Source: CAYTLQ01 sp964438715 (GTDB taxonomy: Bacteria > Bacteroidota > Ignavibacteria > Ignavibacteriales > Ignavibacteriaceae). Taken from it: a stretch of 8,069 nt of DNA. A program made the translations under genes and the position numbers. Location of the stretch: assembly GCA_964438715.1 (NCBI GenBank), contig CAYTLQ010000229.1:1-8069 (forward strand), read 5' to 3'. The notes below the pieces were generated by a model. It worked only from the letters and a program-made list of their open reading frames with translations, ran no database searches and had not been told where the DNA came from. Shown here one piece after another: positions 7,320-8,069 of the stretch; position 1 is the stretch's first letter, and the number at the start of each line of letters is the position of its first letter.

Positions 7320-7336
7320 TAAGAAAGTTTTTCTTA
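7320..7336. repeat. 17-bp dyad in the divergent phoH/PAS region
   Basis: TAAGAAA and TTTCTTA flank a three-base centre GTT, giving a perfect dyad. On the plus strand it is followed after CC by six T (7339-7344), so it has a terminator-like look. However, no plus-strand gene lies upstream of it to terminate. It sits about 100 bases before the PAS gene start, so an operator, or an attenuator if transcription starts further upstream, are the options. The stem is nearly all A/T and weak. Confidence 0.35.
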
Positions 7337-7381
7337 CCTTTTTTATTCACCGCAGAACAGTTACCTGAATATCGCAATACT

Positions 7382-7410
7382 TTGCAAATTACATTGCTAA
7401 ACCGTATTTT
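7382..7410 (+). promoter_or_regulatory. Candidate promoter of the PAS-domain gene
   Basis: TTGCAA (7382-7387) and TATTTT (7405-7410) match the sigma-70 -35 and -10 boxes at four of six positions each, with a 17-base spacer. Viewed as a Bacteroidota promoter, TTTG (7381-7384) is followed after 20 bases by TATTTTCA. A competing -10-like TATATTTA lies at 7413-7420. Either would give a short leader of roughly 15-25 bases. The match is modest and unproved. Confidence 0.3.
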
Positions 7411-7438
7411 CATATATTTATTATCAAATGAATGGTAG

Positions 7439-8069
7439 ATGGAACTGACTGAAAAGAATGCGACTGGAATTTTTCCGGAGGGAATAACTCTTGAACTTTT
7501 AGAACAATTTCCCTTAGGAATTATAATTTTCAACGAAGAAGGAAGAATTCAGTACTGCAATCAGAATACCTTTCAATTTGGTGTTTTATATGAGTCATCT
7601 CCGGAAGCACTCAAAGGCAAATCAATAAATGATATTAAATTTATCCGTTCCCCTGAAATTACCACTGAAATAGCTTCAATATTTAATGGTAATTCATTTG
7701 AATCAGAGATAAAAAACTTACCTTCCGGTAACAACTTTGAGATAAGTATAATTATTAAAGGGGTACCAATAAATCAGGATGGAGTATTAAAAGGTGGAAT
7801 CCTGATTATTGAGGACCTTCGGATTTCTTCAATTTCTGACAAGCACCATTCCGGAAAAGAGGATGCCCTTTACGATAAACTCTCCGGTCTTCTCTGGGAA
7901 ATGTATTTGATTGTTGACCATGGTGGGAAAATAATTTATTCCGGCGGAAAAAATCTAACGAAATTTACTGAAACAGCCGGCAAAAAAGATATGTTGGCAA
8001 CCTTCATCAAACCCAAAATTGCTTCAAAACTGCTGAATAGTTTTCGTGGGGTTCAGATTAAAGGAATGC
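7439..8069 (+). CDS. PAS-like sensor protein, 5' part only
   Basis: An open frame runs from the ATG at 7439 to the right edge: 210 codons and no stop. A TAG directly precedes this ATG in frame, so no earlier start is possible. No good Shine-Dalgarno site is visible. The translation has no signal peptide or membrane segment. Residues about 16-128 look like a PAS domain: LLEQFPLGIIIFNEEGRI (20-37), then QYCNQNT, a GKSINDI turn near 60-66, and a closing GGILIIEDLR strand at 119-128. A second, more divergent PAS-like unit seems to start near 140, with LLWEMYLIVDHGGKIIYSG at 151-169. Proteins built this way usually end in a histidine kinase, diguanylate cyclase or sigma-54 regulator module, but the output domain is outside the window and cannot be named. 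The gene is divergent from phoH and shares its 278-base control region. Being a coding gene is well supported; the PAS label is moderately so. Confidence 0.75.
   Translation, partial: MELTEKNATGIFPEGITLELLEQFPLGIIIFNEEGRIQYCNQNTFQFGVLYESSPEALKGKSINDIKFIRSPEITTEIASIFNGNSFESEIKNLPSGNNFEISIIIKGVPINQDGVLKGGILIIEDLRISSISDKHHSGKEDALYDKLSGLLWEMYLIVDHGGKIIYSGGKNLTKFTETAGKKDMLATFIKPKIASKLLNSFRGVQIKGM

Noticed and set aside
7297..7533. 78-residue minus-strand open frame between phoH and the PAS gene
   Set aside because: It lies largely antisense to the PAS coding region, has a low-complexity basic translation without a recognisable domain, and would run through the divergent promoter region.
1..8069. 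CRISPR array, tRNA, rRNA, integrase or complete insertion sequence
   Set aside because: No spaced direct repeats, no clover-leaf sequence, no ribosomal RNA sequence and no transposase or integrase frame were seen on either strand.

Overview
The window is an ordinary chromosomal stretch of a moderately AT-rich bacterium (about 40% GC by eye). The intact proteins (a gamma-alpha fused KorA with a separate KorB, a full DsbD, a glutamine-dependent NadE, a PIN-PhoH protein) and the weak Shine-Dalgarno sequences at several starts suggest a Bacteroidota/Chlorobiota-type organism, perhaps Ignavibacteria-like. That placement is inferred from protein resemblance, not from a marker gene.

Layout. Five genes are on the minus strand. 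In transcription order, from right to left, they are phoH (7160-5817), a 315-bp gap, nadE (5501-3864), dsbD (3864-2095), korA (2039-189) and the start of korB (199 to the left edge). nadE and dsbD share one base (TAATG). korA and korB overlap by 11 bases. Only 55 bases separate dsbD from korA, so nadE-dsbD-korA-korB is probably one transcription unit. A plus-strand gene diverges from phoH at 7439 and runs off the right edge. It encodes a PAS-like sensor protein.

How the genes fit together. NadE makes NAD+. KorAB oxidises a 2-oxoacid, most likely 2-oxoglutarate, with ferredoxin as electron acceptor. DsbD carries reducing power across the inner membrane to periplasmic thiols. Redox metabolism is a loose common theme, but the grouping could simply be a housekeeping operon. 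PhoH (PIN nuclease plus ATPase) probably acts on RNA.

No mobile element, CRISPR array, tRNA, rRNA or defence locus was found, and I see no convincing new biological system. The most unusual signals are non-coding: two perfect dyads and an odd leader in the divergent phoH/PAS region, and nested inverted repeats in the phoH-nadE gap.
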